The position numbers were made by a program, and so were the translations under genes. From the NCBI RefSeq assembly GCF_900108945.1, contig NZ_FNYE01000004.1, forward strand, positions 186,001 to 250,000: a stretch of 64,000 nucleotides of DNA. The letters run 5' to 3'. Below the pieces are notes generated by a model. The model was not told where the DNA came from. It worked only from the letters and a program-made list of their open reading frames with translations, and did no database searches. The stretch is from Paraburkholderia diazotrophica. GTDB lineage: Bacteria; Pseudomonadota; Gammaproteobacteria; Burkholderiales; Burkholderiaceae. Positions 31,953 to 40,682 of the stretch are shown here, one piece after another. Position 1 is the first letter of the stretch, and each line of letters begins with the position of its first letter.

Positions 31953-33011
31953 ATGACGTCAACCGATCTGGACTCGCCCGCTGCGGAAGCCGGTGGCAGC
32001 GCTCCCGCGCCACAGGGCAAGCAACGCACGGTGGAAGGCGTCCCCGGACTGAAGTCGTACGGCGTGCTGTACGGCTCGTCGCCGGTGATGCTGGATCTCT
32101 ACGAGCAGATCGACCGCGTGGCCGCAACCGATGCGACCGCGCTCATCATCGGCGAATCGGGCACGGGCAAGGAGCTGATCGCCCGCACGATCCACGAGCA
32201 CAGCGCGCGCAAGGACGGCGCGTTCGTCGCCGTCAACTGCGGCGCCATTCCCGACGAACTGATCGAAGCAGAACTGTTCGGCCACGAGAAAGGCAGCTTC
32301 ACGGGCGCAGTGCAAGGCCGCGTTGGGTACTTCGAGCACGCGAACGGCGGCACGCTGTTCCTCGACGAAGTGACGGAAATGGCGCCCGTGCGCCAGGTCA
32401 AGCTGTTGCGCGCGCTGGAATCGGGCACGTTCTATCGCGTCGGCGGCACCGAGCTGATTCGCGGCGACGTGCGCGTGATCGCCGCGACCAATCGCGACCC
32501 CGCCGTCGCCGTGAAGGAAAACGGCCTGCGCGAGGACCTGATGTACCGGCTCGCCGTGTTTCCGCTGCGCGCGCCGCCGCTCCGGGAACGTGAAGGCGAC
32601 CGCGAACTGCTCGCGATGCACTTCCTCGATGAACTCAATCGCCAGGAAGGCACGAACAAGGTCTTCAGCAAGCGGTCGATGGAAACGCTGCGCACGTGGT
32701 CATGGCCGGGCAACGTGCGCGAGCTGAAGAACGCCGTGTATCGCGCGTTCATCCTCGCCGAGAAGGCGGTCGAATTGCCGCATCCGCATTTGATGTCGCG
32801 CGTGAAGAAGCCCGTCACGCTCGGCGATTCGATGAGCGTGTGGATCGGCACGCCGCTCGCCGATGCGCAGAAGCAGATCATCCTCGGCACGCTCAAGTAC
32901 TGCGGCGGCGACAAGCGGCGCGCGGCCAAGGCTCTCGGCGTGAGTCTCAAGACGCTGTACAACCGACTCAGCGCATACGGCGACGAAGATTCGAATCCCG
33001 ACGAATCGTGA
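31953..33011 (+). CDS. Sigma-54 activator without receiver domain
   Basis: 352 aa. Starts at ATG 31953; the longer frame to 31932 uses TTG. Short N-terminal tail (about 35 residues), then AAA+ domain: Walker A IGESGTGKE, loop HEKGSFTGAVQ, Walker B GGTLFLDEVTEM and PPLREREGD. A Fis-type HTH ends it (DKRRAAKALGVSLKTLYNRL). The loop has Ser at the second place of GAFTGA (GSFTGA). Being receiver-free, it may be constitutively active or controlled by a partner. Close paralog of the 29072 product. Its gene reads away from the small-gene cluster. Confidence 0.9.
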   Translation: MTSTDLDSPAAEAGGSAPAPQGKQRTVEGVPGLKSYGVLYGSSPVMLDLYEQIDRVAATDATALIIGESGTGKELIARTIHEHSARKDGAFVAVNCGAIPDELIEAELFGHEKGSFTGAVQGRVGYFEHANGGTLFLDEVTEMAPVRQVKLLRALESGTFYRVGGTELIRGDVRVIAATNRDPAVAVKENGLREDLMYRLAVFPLRAPPLREREGDRELLAMHFLDELNRQEGTNKVFSKRSMETLRTWSWPGNVRELKNAVYRAFILAEKAVELPHPHLMSRVKKPVTLGDSMSVWIGTPLADAQKQIILGTLKYCGGDKRRAAKALGVSLKTLYNRLSAYGDEDSNPDES

Positions 33012-33373
33012 CACGCAACGCGGCACGCAATGCATCGCGTGCCGCGCCACATTCGTGCGTTTCGTTGCACGCTCATCTATCGCGCCTGGCGGCATCGCCT
33101 GCCGCTCATTCACAGTCGATACTTACGACGCGCCGCGCATGTCCGCGCGTTAGCGGTGACGCTGCGCGGCCCGTCCGGGCATGCGGACTGCTAGCAAATC
33201 AATCAGAAAGACGGCGGCCCCGCAGCACCTTTTGCAATTGCTTGCACTTTCCCTATGCCAATTACAAAAGGCATCCTGCACAATGCCGCTGCATAAAAAA
33301 ATCAGACGCAGTCCGTCCTTTGCGCCGGCGCGGTCCGCGCATCGAAGGCACGAGCAGGAGCAATGACCAAGAA
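33012..33373. other. Gap before the lipoprotein pair
   Basis: About 360 bases. A rightward GG-N10-GC match (GGCATG-CGGA-CTGC, 33178-33191) is a weak sigma-54 candidate. No gene seen. Confidence 0.35.
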
Positions 33374-33961
33374 ATGCAAAAAGCCATGCACCGCAACGCG
33401 CACACGGCGCGGCCCGCAACGATGCGGCGTTCAATCTTTCCGGGCGCCACGCTGATTGCCACGCTGGCCGTCGCCGTCACGACGGCACTGAGCGGCTGCA
33501 GTTCGCTCTACTCGGAAGGCGCGACGGCGGGCGCCGGTATCGCGGGCGCGGCCATCGCCGGCAAAGTCACCAACAACGCAGCCGTCGCAACGGGCATCGG
33601 CCTTGGCGCCGTCGCGGCGGCGCGCGCGGGCGTCCAGTACTCCGAGCGCATCATCCACCGCAATACTCAGGACAGCATCGCAATCGCGGCGGGCCCGCTC
33701 GCGGTGGGCGCCGTCGCGCCGTGGAGCATCACGCATTCGGTGCCGCTCGAAGACGACGAGCACGGCCGCGTGACCGTGAGCCGCACGATCAGCATGGGCG
33801 AGCTCGACTGCAAGGAGATCGTGTTCTCCGTCGACAAGACGGCGACGAAGAACGTGCCCGCATCAAGCGCGTTCTATGTCGCGTCGATCTGCCGCGACGG
33901 CACTGCGTGGAAGTGGGCATCGGCCGAACCCGCGACGGAACGCTGGGGCTCGCTGCAATGA
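33374..33961 (+). CDS. Glycine-rich lipoprotein, first of a tandem paralog pair
   Basis: 195 aa. Long lipoprotein signal ending LAVAVTTALSGC-SS. After it come Gly/Ala-rich helices (TAGAGIAGAAIAGKV, NNAAVATGIGLGAVAAARAG), then a polar beta domain ending WKWASAEPATERWGSLQ. Start choice uncertain: AGGAG is 13 bases before ATG 33374; ATG 33386 is possible. The next gene overlaps by four bases and encodes a paralog with the same C-terminal signature. Probably outer-membrane anchored. Confidence 0.7.
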   Translation: MQKAMHRNAHTARPATMRRSIFPGATLIATLAVAVTTALSGCSSLYSEGATAGAGIAGAAIAGKVTNNAAVATGIGLGAVAAARAGVQYSERIIHRNTQDSIAIAAGPLAVGAVAPWSITHSVPLEDDEHGRVTVSRTISMGELDCKEIVFSVDKTATKNVPASSAFYVASICRDGTAWKWASAEPATERWGSLQ

Positions 33962-34521
33962 GCACGCGCTCGACACAAAGGCGGGCACTGGATCGGCTGC
34001 GCGCGACGGCGTCTGCACGGCTCGCGCTCGCCGGCGCGTTGTGCGTCGGCGCGCTGACGCTCATGAACGGCTGCAGCTCGACCTCCGTCGGCGCAGCGGC
34101 GGGCGCGGGAGCCGGCGCGGCGACCGGGCTCGTCACGGCAAATCCAGCCGTGGGCATTGGCGTCGGCATCGCTGTACAGGCGGCCACCGACGAAGCCGTC
34201 GCGCGGTACATGCGCGTCATGCATTCGGATCAGCAGAATGTGATCGCGGCGCTCGCGGGCGCGATGCCCGTCGGCGAAACGCGCGACTGGAGCGTCAAGC
34301 ACACGCTGCCCATCGAGAACGGCCACGGCCAGGTGCGCGTGACGCGCGCATTCGCTTCGTCGCTCGCGATCTGCAAGGAATTCGTGTTCTCCGTCGTCGA
34401 TGGCGACAAGCCCGACTCGAAAGTCTTCTGGTACACGGCTGCCGCATGCCAGCAGGACAACAACTACTGGAAGTGGGCATCGGCGGAACCCGCCGTCGAG
34501 CGTTGGGGCAATCTGCAGTGA
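33958..34521 (+). CDS. Glycine-rich lipoprotein, second of the tandem pair
   Basis: 187 aa, ATGA overlap with the upstream stop. Lipobox LTLMNGC-SST. Gly/Ala-rich segment (GAAAGAGAGAATGLV, AVGIGVGIAVQAATD), then SVKHTLPIENGHGQVRVTRAF, CKEFVFSVVDGD and YWKWASAEPAVERWGNLQ. Shares with the upstream product the order W-S-x-x-H-x-x-P-x-E, C-K-E-x-V-F-S-V and K-W-A-S-A-E-P-A-x-E-R-W-G-x-L-Q. Two Cys in the C-terminal domain may pair. A terminator follows. Confidence 0.7.
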   Translation: MSTRSTQRRALDRLRATASARLALAGALCVGALTLMNGCSSTSVGAAAGAGAGAATGLVTANPAVGIGVGIAVQAATDEAVARYMRVMHSDQQNVIAALAGAMPVGETRDWSVKHTLPIENGHGQVRVTRAFASSLAICKEFVFSVVDGDKPDSKVFWYTAAACQQDNNYWKWASAEPAVERWGNLQ

Positions 34522-34579
34522 CGATCCGCTGACCCGTCCCGTCGCACGATATGACGCAGACACGTCGCATAAACACAAA

Positions 34580-34601
34580 GGGGAGCCACACGGCTCCCCT
34601 T
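34580..34601 (+). terminator. Intrinsic terminator
   Basis: GGGGAGCC-ACAC-GGCTCCCC followed by TTCT. Perfect 8-bp stem, 58 bases after the lipoprotein stop. Confidence 0.7.
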
Positions 34602-34652
34602 CTGCATTTGTGCGCGCCCGAATCGCTTGGGGCGCAGATCCGCAACGCAAGA

Positions 34653-35996
34653 TCAGGACTCGACGTCCTCGAGACTGAAGATTTCCGTCTGGTCGTTGTA
34701 CGAGAAGATCTCGGCATAACGGCCCCAGTTGATGACGGCATCGAGCGTCTCTTCCGCCGCGCTGTCCGACAGGAAGTCTTCCAGCTCCTGCTCGAAGCGC
34801 ACGCGCGGCGCGCGGTGTCCCGGCCGCTCGTTCAGCACCTTCTTGATCCGCGCCGCGAGCGGCACGTGGCGCAGCAGATGCTCGGCGAACATCATCTTGC
34901 GCTCCTGCGTGCCGAACTCTGCGAACACGCGCGCAGGCGGCGTCAGGAAAATATCGCCCTCGCGCACGTCGGCGAAGCCCAGGTGCTGCAACACTTCGGC
35001 GACCGGGAACAGGTCGTCCACTTCCAGATGCAGCGAGCGCGCGATTTCCGGCATGTCCGCGCGGCCGTGGTAAGGCGCGGCCGCCAGCATTTCGATCAGA
35101 CCCGCCATCAGGTTGGTCGACACGTGTGGCAGCCAGCTGTGTAGCTCCAGCCCCTTCTTCGTCGTTTCATCCTTCTGGCGCGCGGTCATCTTCGCGTAAA
35201 TATCGTCGACGAGGCGGCGGAACGCCGGGTCCAGACGATTGCGCGGATGCTTGAACGGCACCTTGATCTCGGCGATCACGCGGCCCGGATTCGACGACAG
35301 CACGAGAATGCGATCGCACATGAACACCGCTTCTTCGATGTTGTGCGTGACGATCAGCACCGACTTGATCGGCATGCGGCCCTGGGTCCACAGATCGAGC
35401 AGATCGGTACGCAGCGTCTCGGCCGTCAGCACGTCGAGCGCGGAGAACGGCTCGTCCATCAGCAGGAGCGTCGGATCGACGACCAGCGCGCGCGCAAAGC
35501 CGACGCGCTGGCGCATGCCGCCCGACAGCTCGCGCGGATACGCGTTCTCGAAGCCGTCGAGACCGATCAGGTCGATCGCGGCCAGCGCGCGCTCGCGGCG
35601 CTCGCGCGCGCCGACGCCCAGCGCTTCGAGACCCGCCTCCACGTTCTGCAGCACGGTGAGCCAAGGAAACAGCGCGAACGTCTGGAACACCATCGCGACG
35701 CCTTCGGCGGGGCCTTTGAGCGGCTTGCCCATATAGGTCACTTCGCCGTCCGTCGGCTCGATCAGCCCGGCGATGATGCGCAAGAGCGTCGACTTACCCG
35801 AGCCCGAACGACCGAGCAGACCGACGATCTCGCCTTCGCGCAGCGACAGGTTGGCGTCGTCGAGGACGAGCAGCTCGCCCTGCGTCTTGTTGAACCCGCG
35901 GCACACGTCCTTGACGCGCAGAATTTCTTCGCCGAGACGCGGCGGCATCGGCGGCGTCTGGATCGGCGTAGCGGTAACGGCTTTAGGGTTTTGCAT
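34653..35996 (-). CDS. ABC importer ATPase with AAA-associated C-terminal domain
   Basis: 447 aa. Residues 20-260 are an ABC ATPase of the nitrate/sulfonate/taurine group (Walker A LGRSGSGKST, signature LSGGMRQR, Walker B LLMDEPFSALD, switch His in VLIVTHNIEE). Residues 290-440 are the family-specific AAA-associated C-terminal domain (MAGLIEMLAAAPYHGRADMPEI to EDFLSDSAAEETLDAVINWGRYAEIFSYN). That domain is expected to regulate transport or bind a small ligand. Operon with the permease gene upstream (23-base gap). No binding protein is adjacent. Confidence 0.9.
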   Translation of the reverse strand: MQNPKAVTATPIQTPPMPPRLGEEILRVKDVCRGFNKTQGELLVLDDANLSLREGEIVGLLGRSGSGKSTLLRIIAGLIEPTDGEVTYMGKPLKGPAEGVAMVFQTFALFPWLTVLQNVEAGLEALGVGARERRERALAAIDLIGLDGFENAYPRELSGGMRQRVGFARALVVDPTLLLMDEPFSALDVLTAETLRTDLLDLWTQGRMPIKSVLIVTHNIEEAVFMCDRILVLSSNPGRVIAEIKVPFKHPRNRLDPAFRRLVDDIYAKMTARQKDETTKKGLELHSWLPHVSTNLMAGLIEMLAAAPYHGRADMPEIARSLHLEVDDLFPVAEVLQHLGFADVREGDIFLTPPARVFAEFGTQERKMMFAEHLLRHVPLAARIKKVLNERPGHRAPRVRFEQELEDFLSDSAAEETLDAVINWGRYAEIFSYNDQTEIFSLEDVES

Positions 35997-36018
35997 CGCG
36001 TTTTGCCTTCAATGAATC

Positions 36019-37773
36019 TCAATCGAGCCGCAGACGGCTTTCGGCATAGGCATACAGCGGACGCCACAACACACGATTGAACAGGGACACGAACAGGGAC
36101 ATCACCGCGATGCCCAGAATGATCTTCGGATATTCGCCGGCGGCCGTGTACTGCGCGATATACGCGCCGAGACCATGCGCCGCGACTTTCGTATCACCCC
36201 ACTGCACGGCTTCCGCGACGATGCTCGCATTCCACGCGCCACCCGAGGCCGTGATCGCACCCGTCACGTAGTACGGGAACACGCCCGGCAGCATCGCCTG
36301 GCGCCACCACTGCCAGCCGCGGATGCGGAAATTCTTCGCGGCTTCCTTATAGTCGTTCGGATAGGCGCTCGCGCCTGCAATCACGTTGAACAGGATATAC
36401 CACTGCGTTCCGAGCACGATCAGCGGCGAGAGCCAGATGTCCGGGTTCAGATGGAATCTGACGATCGCGATCACGAACACCGGGAACAGCAGGTTCGCCG
36501 GAAACGCCGCAAGAAACTGCGCGAGCGGCTGGATCTTTTCGGCGAGCGCCGGACGCAGCCCGATCAGCACGCCGAGGGGCAGCCACACCACCGATGCGAG
36601 CGCGATCAGCAGCGTCACGCGCAACAGGGTGAAGAGGCCGAGCACCAACACATGGCCGACCTCGTCGAGCGTCACGCCCGTGCTCACATATTCGACGACG
36701 CGATATACGACATACAGCGTGACCACGACGACGATCACGGCCCACACGATGTCGCCGACCTTCGACGACTTCTCGCTCGCCGGCTTCACGAACTTCACGG
36801 GACGCACGCTCGGCCAGCGGATCGGAATGCGCGCGGCCCTCGCGAACATCCAGCCAATGGGCACGAGCAGACGGTGAATCAGCCGCGTGCGGCGGATCAG
36901 GTCGAGCAGCCACGACTCGGGTGCGTCGCCGGAACTCGTGGTCTCCATGCGGAACTTGTCGGTCCACGCAACGAGCGGACGAAACAGGAACTGGTCGTAC
37001 GCGAGGATCACGACCGTCATCGTGAGGATCACCCAGCCGATCGCGTGCAGGTTCCGTTCGGAGATCGCCTGCGCCAGGTATGAACCGACACCCGGCAACG
37101 TGATCGTGTGATTGCCGACCGTGATCGCTTCCGACGCGACGACGAAAAACCAGCCACCCGACATCGACATCATCATGTTCCAGATGAGGCCCGGCATCGA
37201 GAACGGCACTTCGAGCTTCCAGAAGCGCTGCCACGACGTCAGATGGAAGCCCTTCGACACTTCGTCCAGATCGCGCGGCACCGTGCGCAGCGACTGATAG
37301 AAGCTGAAGGTCATGTTCCACGCCTGGCTCGTGAAGATCGCGAAGATCGCCGCCAGTTCGGCGCCCAGCACGCGCGACGGAAAGAGCGCGAGGAAGAACG
37401 TCACCGTGAACGAGATGTAGCCGAGCACGGGCACCGACTGCAGGATGTCGAGAATCGGCACCAGCACCTGGCCCGCGCGGCGGCTCTTCGCGGCGAGCGT
37501 GCCGTAGACCAGCGTGAAGACGAGCGATGCGACCATCGCAGCGAGCATGCGCAGCGTCGTGCGCAACGCGTACTCGGGCAGGTTCGACGGATCGAGCGAG
37601 ATCGGCTTCGCCTCGAGCGTCGAGATGGGCGCCATCGTCTGATGGAAGCCGATGGCCGCCATCGCGATCACGCAGATGATCAACGGAAATGCAATGAAGT
37701 CCCAGCGGTTGGGCAGCACGCGCCACGCCGACGCGTTGGCGGTACGGTTCAGGGTGAAGCCGAACACATCCAT
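36019..37773 (-). CDS. ABC importer permease, two BPD_transp_1 domains in one chain
   Basis: 584 aa. ATG 37773 (MDVFGFTLNRTANAS) chosen for the GGGAGGG before it; a frame to 37815 is longer. Two homologous membrane halves of about 250 residues, each with the coupling helix region (EVSKGFHLTSWQRFWKLEVPFSMPGLIWNMMMSM and DYKEAAKNFRIRGWQWWRQAMLPGVFPYYVTG). Normally importers have two separate permeases; the fusion is typical of a subgroup of bicarbonate/nitrate-type systems. Transcribed with the ATPase gene. Substrate unknown without a binding protein. Confidence 0.88.
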   Translation of the reverse strand: MDVFGFTLNRTANASAWRVLPNRWDFIAFPLIICVIAMAAIGFHQTMAPISTLEAKPISLDPSNLPEYALRTTLRMLAAMVASLVFTLVYGTLAAKSRRAGQVLVPILDILQSVPVLGYISFTVTFFLALFPSRVLGAELAAIFAIFTSQAWNMTFSFYQSLRTVPRDLDEVSKGFHLTSWQRFWKLEVPFSMPGLIWNMMMSMSGGWFFVVASEAITVGNHTITLPGVGSYLAQAISERNLHAIGWVILTMTVVILAYDQFLFRPLVAWTDKFRMETTSSGDAPESWLLDLIRRTRLIHRLLVPIGWMFARAARIPIRWPSVRPVKFVKPASEKSSKVGDIVWAVIVVVVTLYVVYRVVEYVSTGVTLDEVGHVLVLGLFTLLRVTLLIALASVVWLPLGVLIGLRPALAEKIQPLAQFLAAFPANLLFPVFVIAIVRFHLNPDIWLSPLIVLGTQWYILFNVIAGASAYPNDYKEAAKNFRIRGWQWWRQAMLPGVFPYYVTGAITASGGAWNASIVAEAVQWGDTKVAAHGLGAYIAQYTAAGEYPKIILGIAVMSLFVSLFNRVLWRPLYAYAESRLRLD

Positions 37774-38469
37774 CAGGCGGCCCTCCCGTCGTGCGGGAGC
37801 GCGAGCTTGCCGCAAGCCATCATGGCTACGCCCGCGGGGCGCGCGGCGCGGCGGTCCGAGTTTCGATCCGGAAAGCGGAAATCAGGCATGACAAAACGCT
37901 AATGCGCGGTAGATCGTTGGCGTTGAATACGCATTGGCCGGCAACGCAGACGTTGCGCGGCGCCCCGTGCCGGCCTGCGCACACGGCCGGCGCAATCGGT
38001 TGCGCGGGTCGCCGCCGGCAGAACGGCGAGCTTTCCTCGTTTTGGACGGCACGACACTACTACAACCTGTGTGACAGAAACAACCGTTGACATTCAAATG
38101 TCACGCTGAATGGTTCTCAGAATGCATCTGTAAGCAGCGAACCGCGCGCGGGGCCGCCCGCCAATGCTCGCGAACCGTCGCGCGCGAGCCACATTGGAAT
38201 CGCGCCGTGCTATTCAGAAAGTCCCTTCCCAGGCCGTTAAAGACCACACGGGACTTTCAAGCGAGCAAATCCTGACTGGCGCCTCGCCGCGCGACGGTTA
38301 AAATCTGGAAGCGGCGTATCCAGCAGGCTGCCAGCAACGAGGACGGCGGACCGGCGCATCTATCCTGGGTCCGTGCGGCGCACGAGAAGATCGACAGGAA
38401 CGGCCCAGCGCCGGCGCGTTGCAACGAAAGGCTTTGTTGCATGAATCAGTCAGACGGATCAGAGGGTCG
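37774..38469. other. Divergent gap with palindrome
   Basis: About 700 bases between the leftward importer operon and the rightward cyclase gene. The palindrome TGACATT-CA-AATGTCA (38088-38103) stands out and overlaps a TTGACA box. Otherwise no gene or repeat. Confidence 0.45.
38088..38103. promoter_or_regulatory. Palindromic operator candidate
   Basis: TGACATTCAAATGTCA: two perfect 7-base arms around CA. Overlaps TTGACA (38087-38092) that could be a -35 box. Confidence 0.45.
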
Positions 38470-40149
38470 ATGAAAAGGACAATCTTGCGCCAGGCATCGG
38501 GACCGGCCAGTTTCATACTGGTCGTGATCGCATGCTGGTTCGCATCCGGCCTGGTCGCGGACCGGATGGTACAGCAAGAACTGGATGCCGCCTTGCGCCA
38601 GCAGCGGCAGATGTCCGGCTCGATCGTCTACAACATGGCCGAAGTGATCGCGAGCGACCTGGCGATGTCGCGGGCCATACCTGCCACGATGGCCGAACTC
38701 GGCGTGATCCAGCAGGCGCTGACGCACTCGCAGAATTATGCCGTTTCGGGCGTCGACGGGGAACCCGCTCATCGGGAAGAACTGCTGAAATCGCCCGAGC
38801 TGGCGGGCATCGACGGCTTTCTGCGCGACGCTCAGGGCTTCTCCGGCCTCGACATCATCTGGCTCGTCAACGCGAACGGACTATGCGTCGCCTCGAGCAA
38901 CGCGCAGAACGCGCAGTCGTTCGTCGGCATCGACATGCGCTCGCGCAGCTATCTGACCAACGCGCTGCTCGGCGCCTTCGGCGAAGCGTACGGCGTGGGC
39001 CGCGCGAGCGGCGAGCCAGGCATCTTCATTTCCGCGCCCGTCTACGACGACGGCCTGCTGGTCGGCGCGATCGTCGCGAAGGTCGGCATCGCGCGGCTGC
39101 GTCACTGGGTCGCGCACGCGGGCACCTTCGTCACCGACGACAACGGCGTGATCATCATGGCGCACAACGCCGCGCTCGAAGGCCAGGCGATGCCGAACTC
39201 GCGCGTCACTCAGATGCGCGAGGCCGAACGCATGAGCACCTATCACCGCGACGAGTTCCAGCCCGTGCAGATCAGGGCCGTCAAGGGCCAGGTGCGCCGC
39301 GATGCGCCGTGGGTCCCGCCCGAGATCGCCGAGCAGCTGTTCGACATGCCCGGCCAGCCGATCCCGACGCTCTACCAGTCGCGCGAAGGATTGAACTCGG
39401 GGCTCTCCGCGCATCTCGTCGATCCCCTCGCCGCGTGGCCCGAACTGATGCGCAACCACAAGCGCGATCACATGCTCGTGTTCCTCACGCTCGCGGGCAC
39501 GGTCGCGCTGGCCTGGGTGATCACCGTGTCGTATCTGCGCGAGCGGCGCCACCATCGCGCGACGCGCGTGCTTGCCGAGCAGTTGCAGTCGGCCAATACG
39601 CTGCTGTCCGCCGAGGCCCGCCACGATGCGCTGACGGGTGCGCTGTCGCGGCGCTATTTCCTCGACCTGCTGCGCCATGAGATCGACCGCGCGCATGCGG
39701 CGGGCGAGCCTCTTTGCATGGCGATCGCCGACCTCGATCACTTCAAGCAGATCAACGACCGCTTCGGCCACGCGGCGGGCGATCGCGCGCTCGAACATTT
39801 CGTCGATACGTGCCGCAGCGAGTTGCGCGGCAGCGATGCAATCGGGCGGCTGGGCGGTGAGGAGTTCGGCATCCTGCTGCCCGCGACGGCGCTCGGCGCG
39901 GGGCTCGAAGTAGTCGAGCGTCTGCGCATGAGGCTCAAGTCGATGCCGTCGACGAAGCTGCCTCCATCGGTGGGCTTGAGCGTGAGTATCGGCATCACGG
40001 AGCTGTCGCAGGAGGACTTGCCAGAGCGCATCGTCAGCCGCGCCGACCAGGCGCTCTATACGGCGAAGCAGGGCGGCCGCGATCGCAGCGAAGCCGTTCC
40101 GCCCGACGACACCGCGCCGCCCACGCGCGCATCCGCCAGCGTCTGGTGA
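38470..40149 (+). CDS. Membrane-bound diguanylate cyclase with periplasmic sensor
   Basis: 559 aa. ATG 38470 follows GAGGG. Membrane helix near residues 10-32, a periplasmic dCACHE-like region to about 330 (FSGLDIIWLVNANGLCVASSN; IFISAPVYDDGLLVGAIVAKVG), a second membrane helix near 340-360 (MLVFLTLAGTVALAWVITV), then a GGDEF domain. The active motif reads GGEEF with an RGSD I-site five residues earlier. Makes c-di-GMP from two GTP, with probable product inhibition. GGEEF is a known active variant. No EAL domain. Confidence 0.9.
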   Translation: MKRTILRQASGPASFILVVIACWFASGLVADRMVQQELDAALRQQRQMSGSIVYNMAEVIASDLAMSRAIPATMAELGVIQQALTHSQNYAVSGVDGEPAHREELLKSPELAGIDGFLRDAQGFSGLDIIWLVNANGLCVASSNAQNAQSFVGIDMRSRSYLTNALLGAFGEAYGVGRASGEPGIFISAPVYDDGLLVGAIVAKVGIARLRHWVAHAGTFVTDDNGVIIMAHNAALEGQAMPNSRVTQMREAERMSTYHRDEFQPVQIRAVKGQVRRDAPWVPPEIAEQLFDMPGQPIPTLYQSREGLNSGLSAHLVDPLAAWPELMRNHKRDHMLVFLTLAGTVALAWVITVSYLRERRHHRATRVLAEQLQSANTLLSAEARHDALTGALSRRYFLDLLRHEIDRAHAAGEPLCMAIADLDHFKQINDRFGHAAGDRALEHFVDTCRSELRGSDAIGRLGGEEFGILLPATALGAGLEVVERLRMRLKSMPSTKLPPSVGLSVSIGITELSQEDLPERIVSRADQALYTAKQGGRDRSEAVPPDDTAPPTRASASVW

Positions 40150-40307
40150 TCATCTGAAATACGCGGTCGGGCACGCGCGTGGCATTCGCGGGCGATGCAG
40201 CCCGCATCGCTCGTGTCGAAGCCGCCGGGCAAGCGAAGCGCAAGCAGGTATCATCGACTTTCGAACGAAGGTTGTGATCACCGCTGTACGCTCCCCCGGA
40301 GGTTCGC

Positions 40308-40574
40308 ATGAAGGGAAATCTGGTCATCGTCTGCCGCGATCAGGACGCAGACGCTTTCGATCATCTGCTTGCAGAGTACGGCGCATTTCAGACGCGCCTG
40401 TCGTCGACCGCGTGGTATCTGAAACTGGAAGTGGCGCCGGAAGTGATCCAGGAAGAAATCCTGGCGCGTCTTGGCAAGTACACGACGCACTACATCTTCG
40501 AGGCGGACACGGTCACGTGGAATACCGTCGACAGCGAAGCGGCCGCCGCGCTCAACTCGCTCTTCACCGAATAG
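40308..40574 (+). CDS. Small hypothetical protein, possibly ferredoxin-like fold
   Basis: 88 aa, start ATG after GGAGG. Sequence MKGNLVIVCRDQDADAFDHL then LAEYGAFQTRLSSTAWYLKL, ending TFEADTVTWNT-like. The order strand-helix-strand-helix-strand with 'Y-G-x-x-x-x-x-x-S-T-W-Y-L' resembles SinR/Cas2-like small ferredoxin-fold proteins. That is a resemblance only; no CRISPR genes are near. Soluble, alone between the cyclase and a histidine kinase. Confidence 0.5.
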   Translation: MKGNLVIVCRDQDADAFDHLLAEYGAFQTRLSSTAWYLKLEVAPEVIQEEILARLGKYTTHYIFEADTVTWNTVDSEAAAALNSLFTE

Positions 40575-40682
40575 GCGGGGTCCTCTCGCCTCGTGTGCAG
40601 CACGTGTGAAAGGGAATGACGGGCGTCACTGCCCGTCGATACACGTCAAGCTCCGCCGATCCTTCTCACCCCGCGCAGCAGA

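Noticed and set aside
40308..40574. CRISPR-Cas2 gene
   Set aside because: No cas1, no other cas gene and no repeat-spacer array anywhere in the window.
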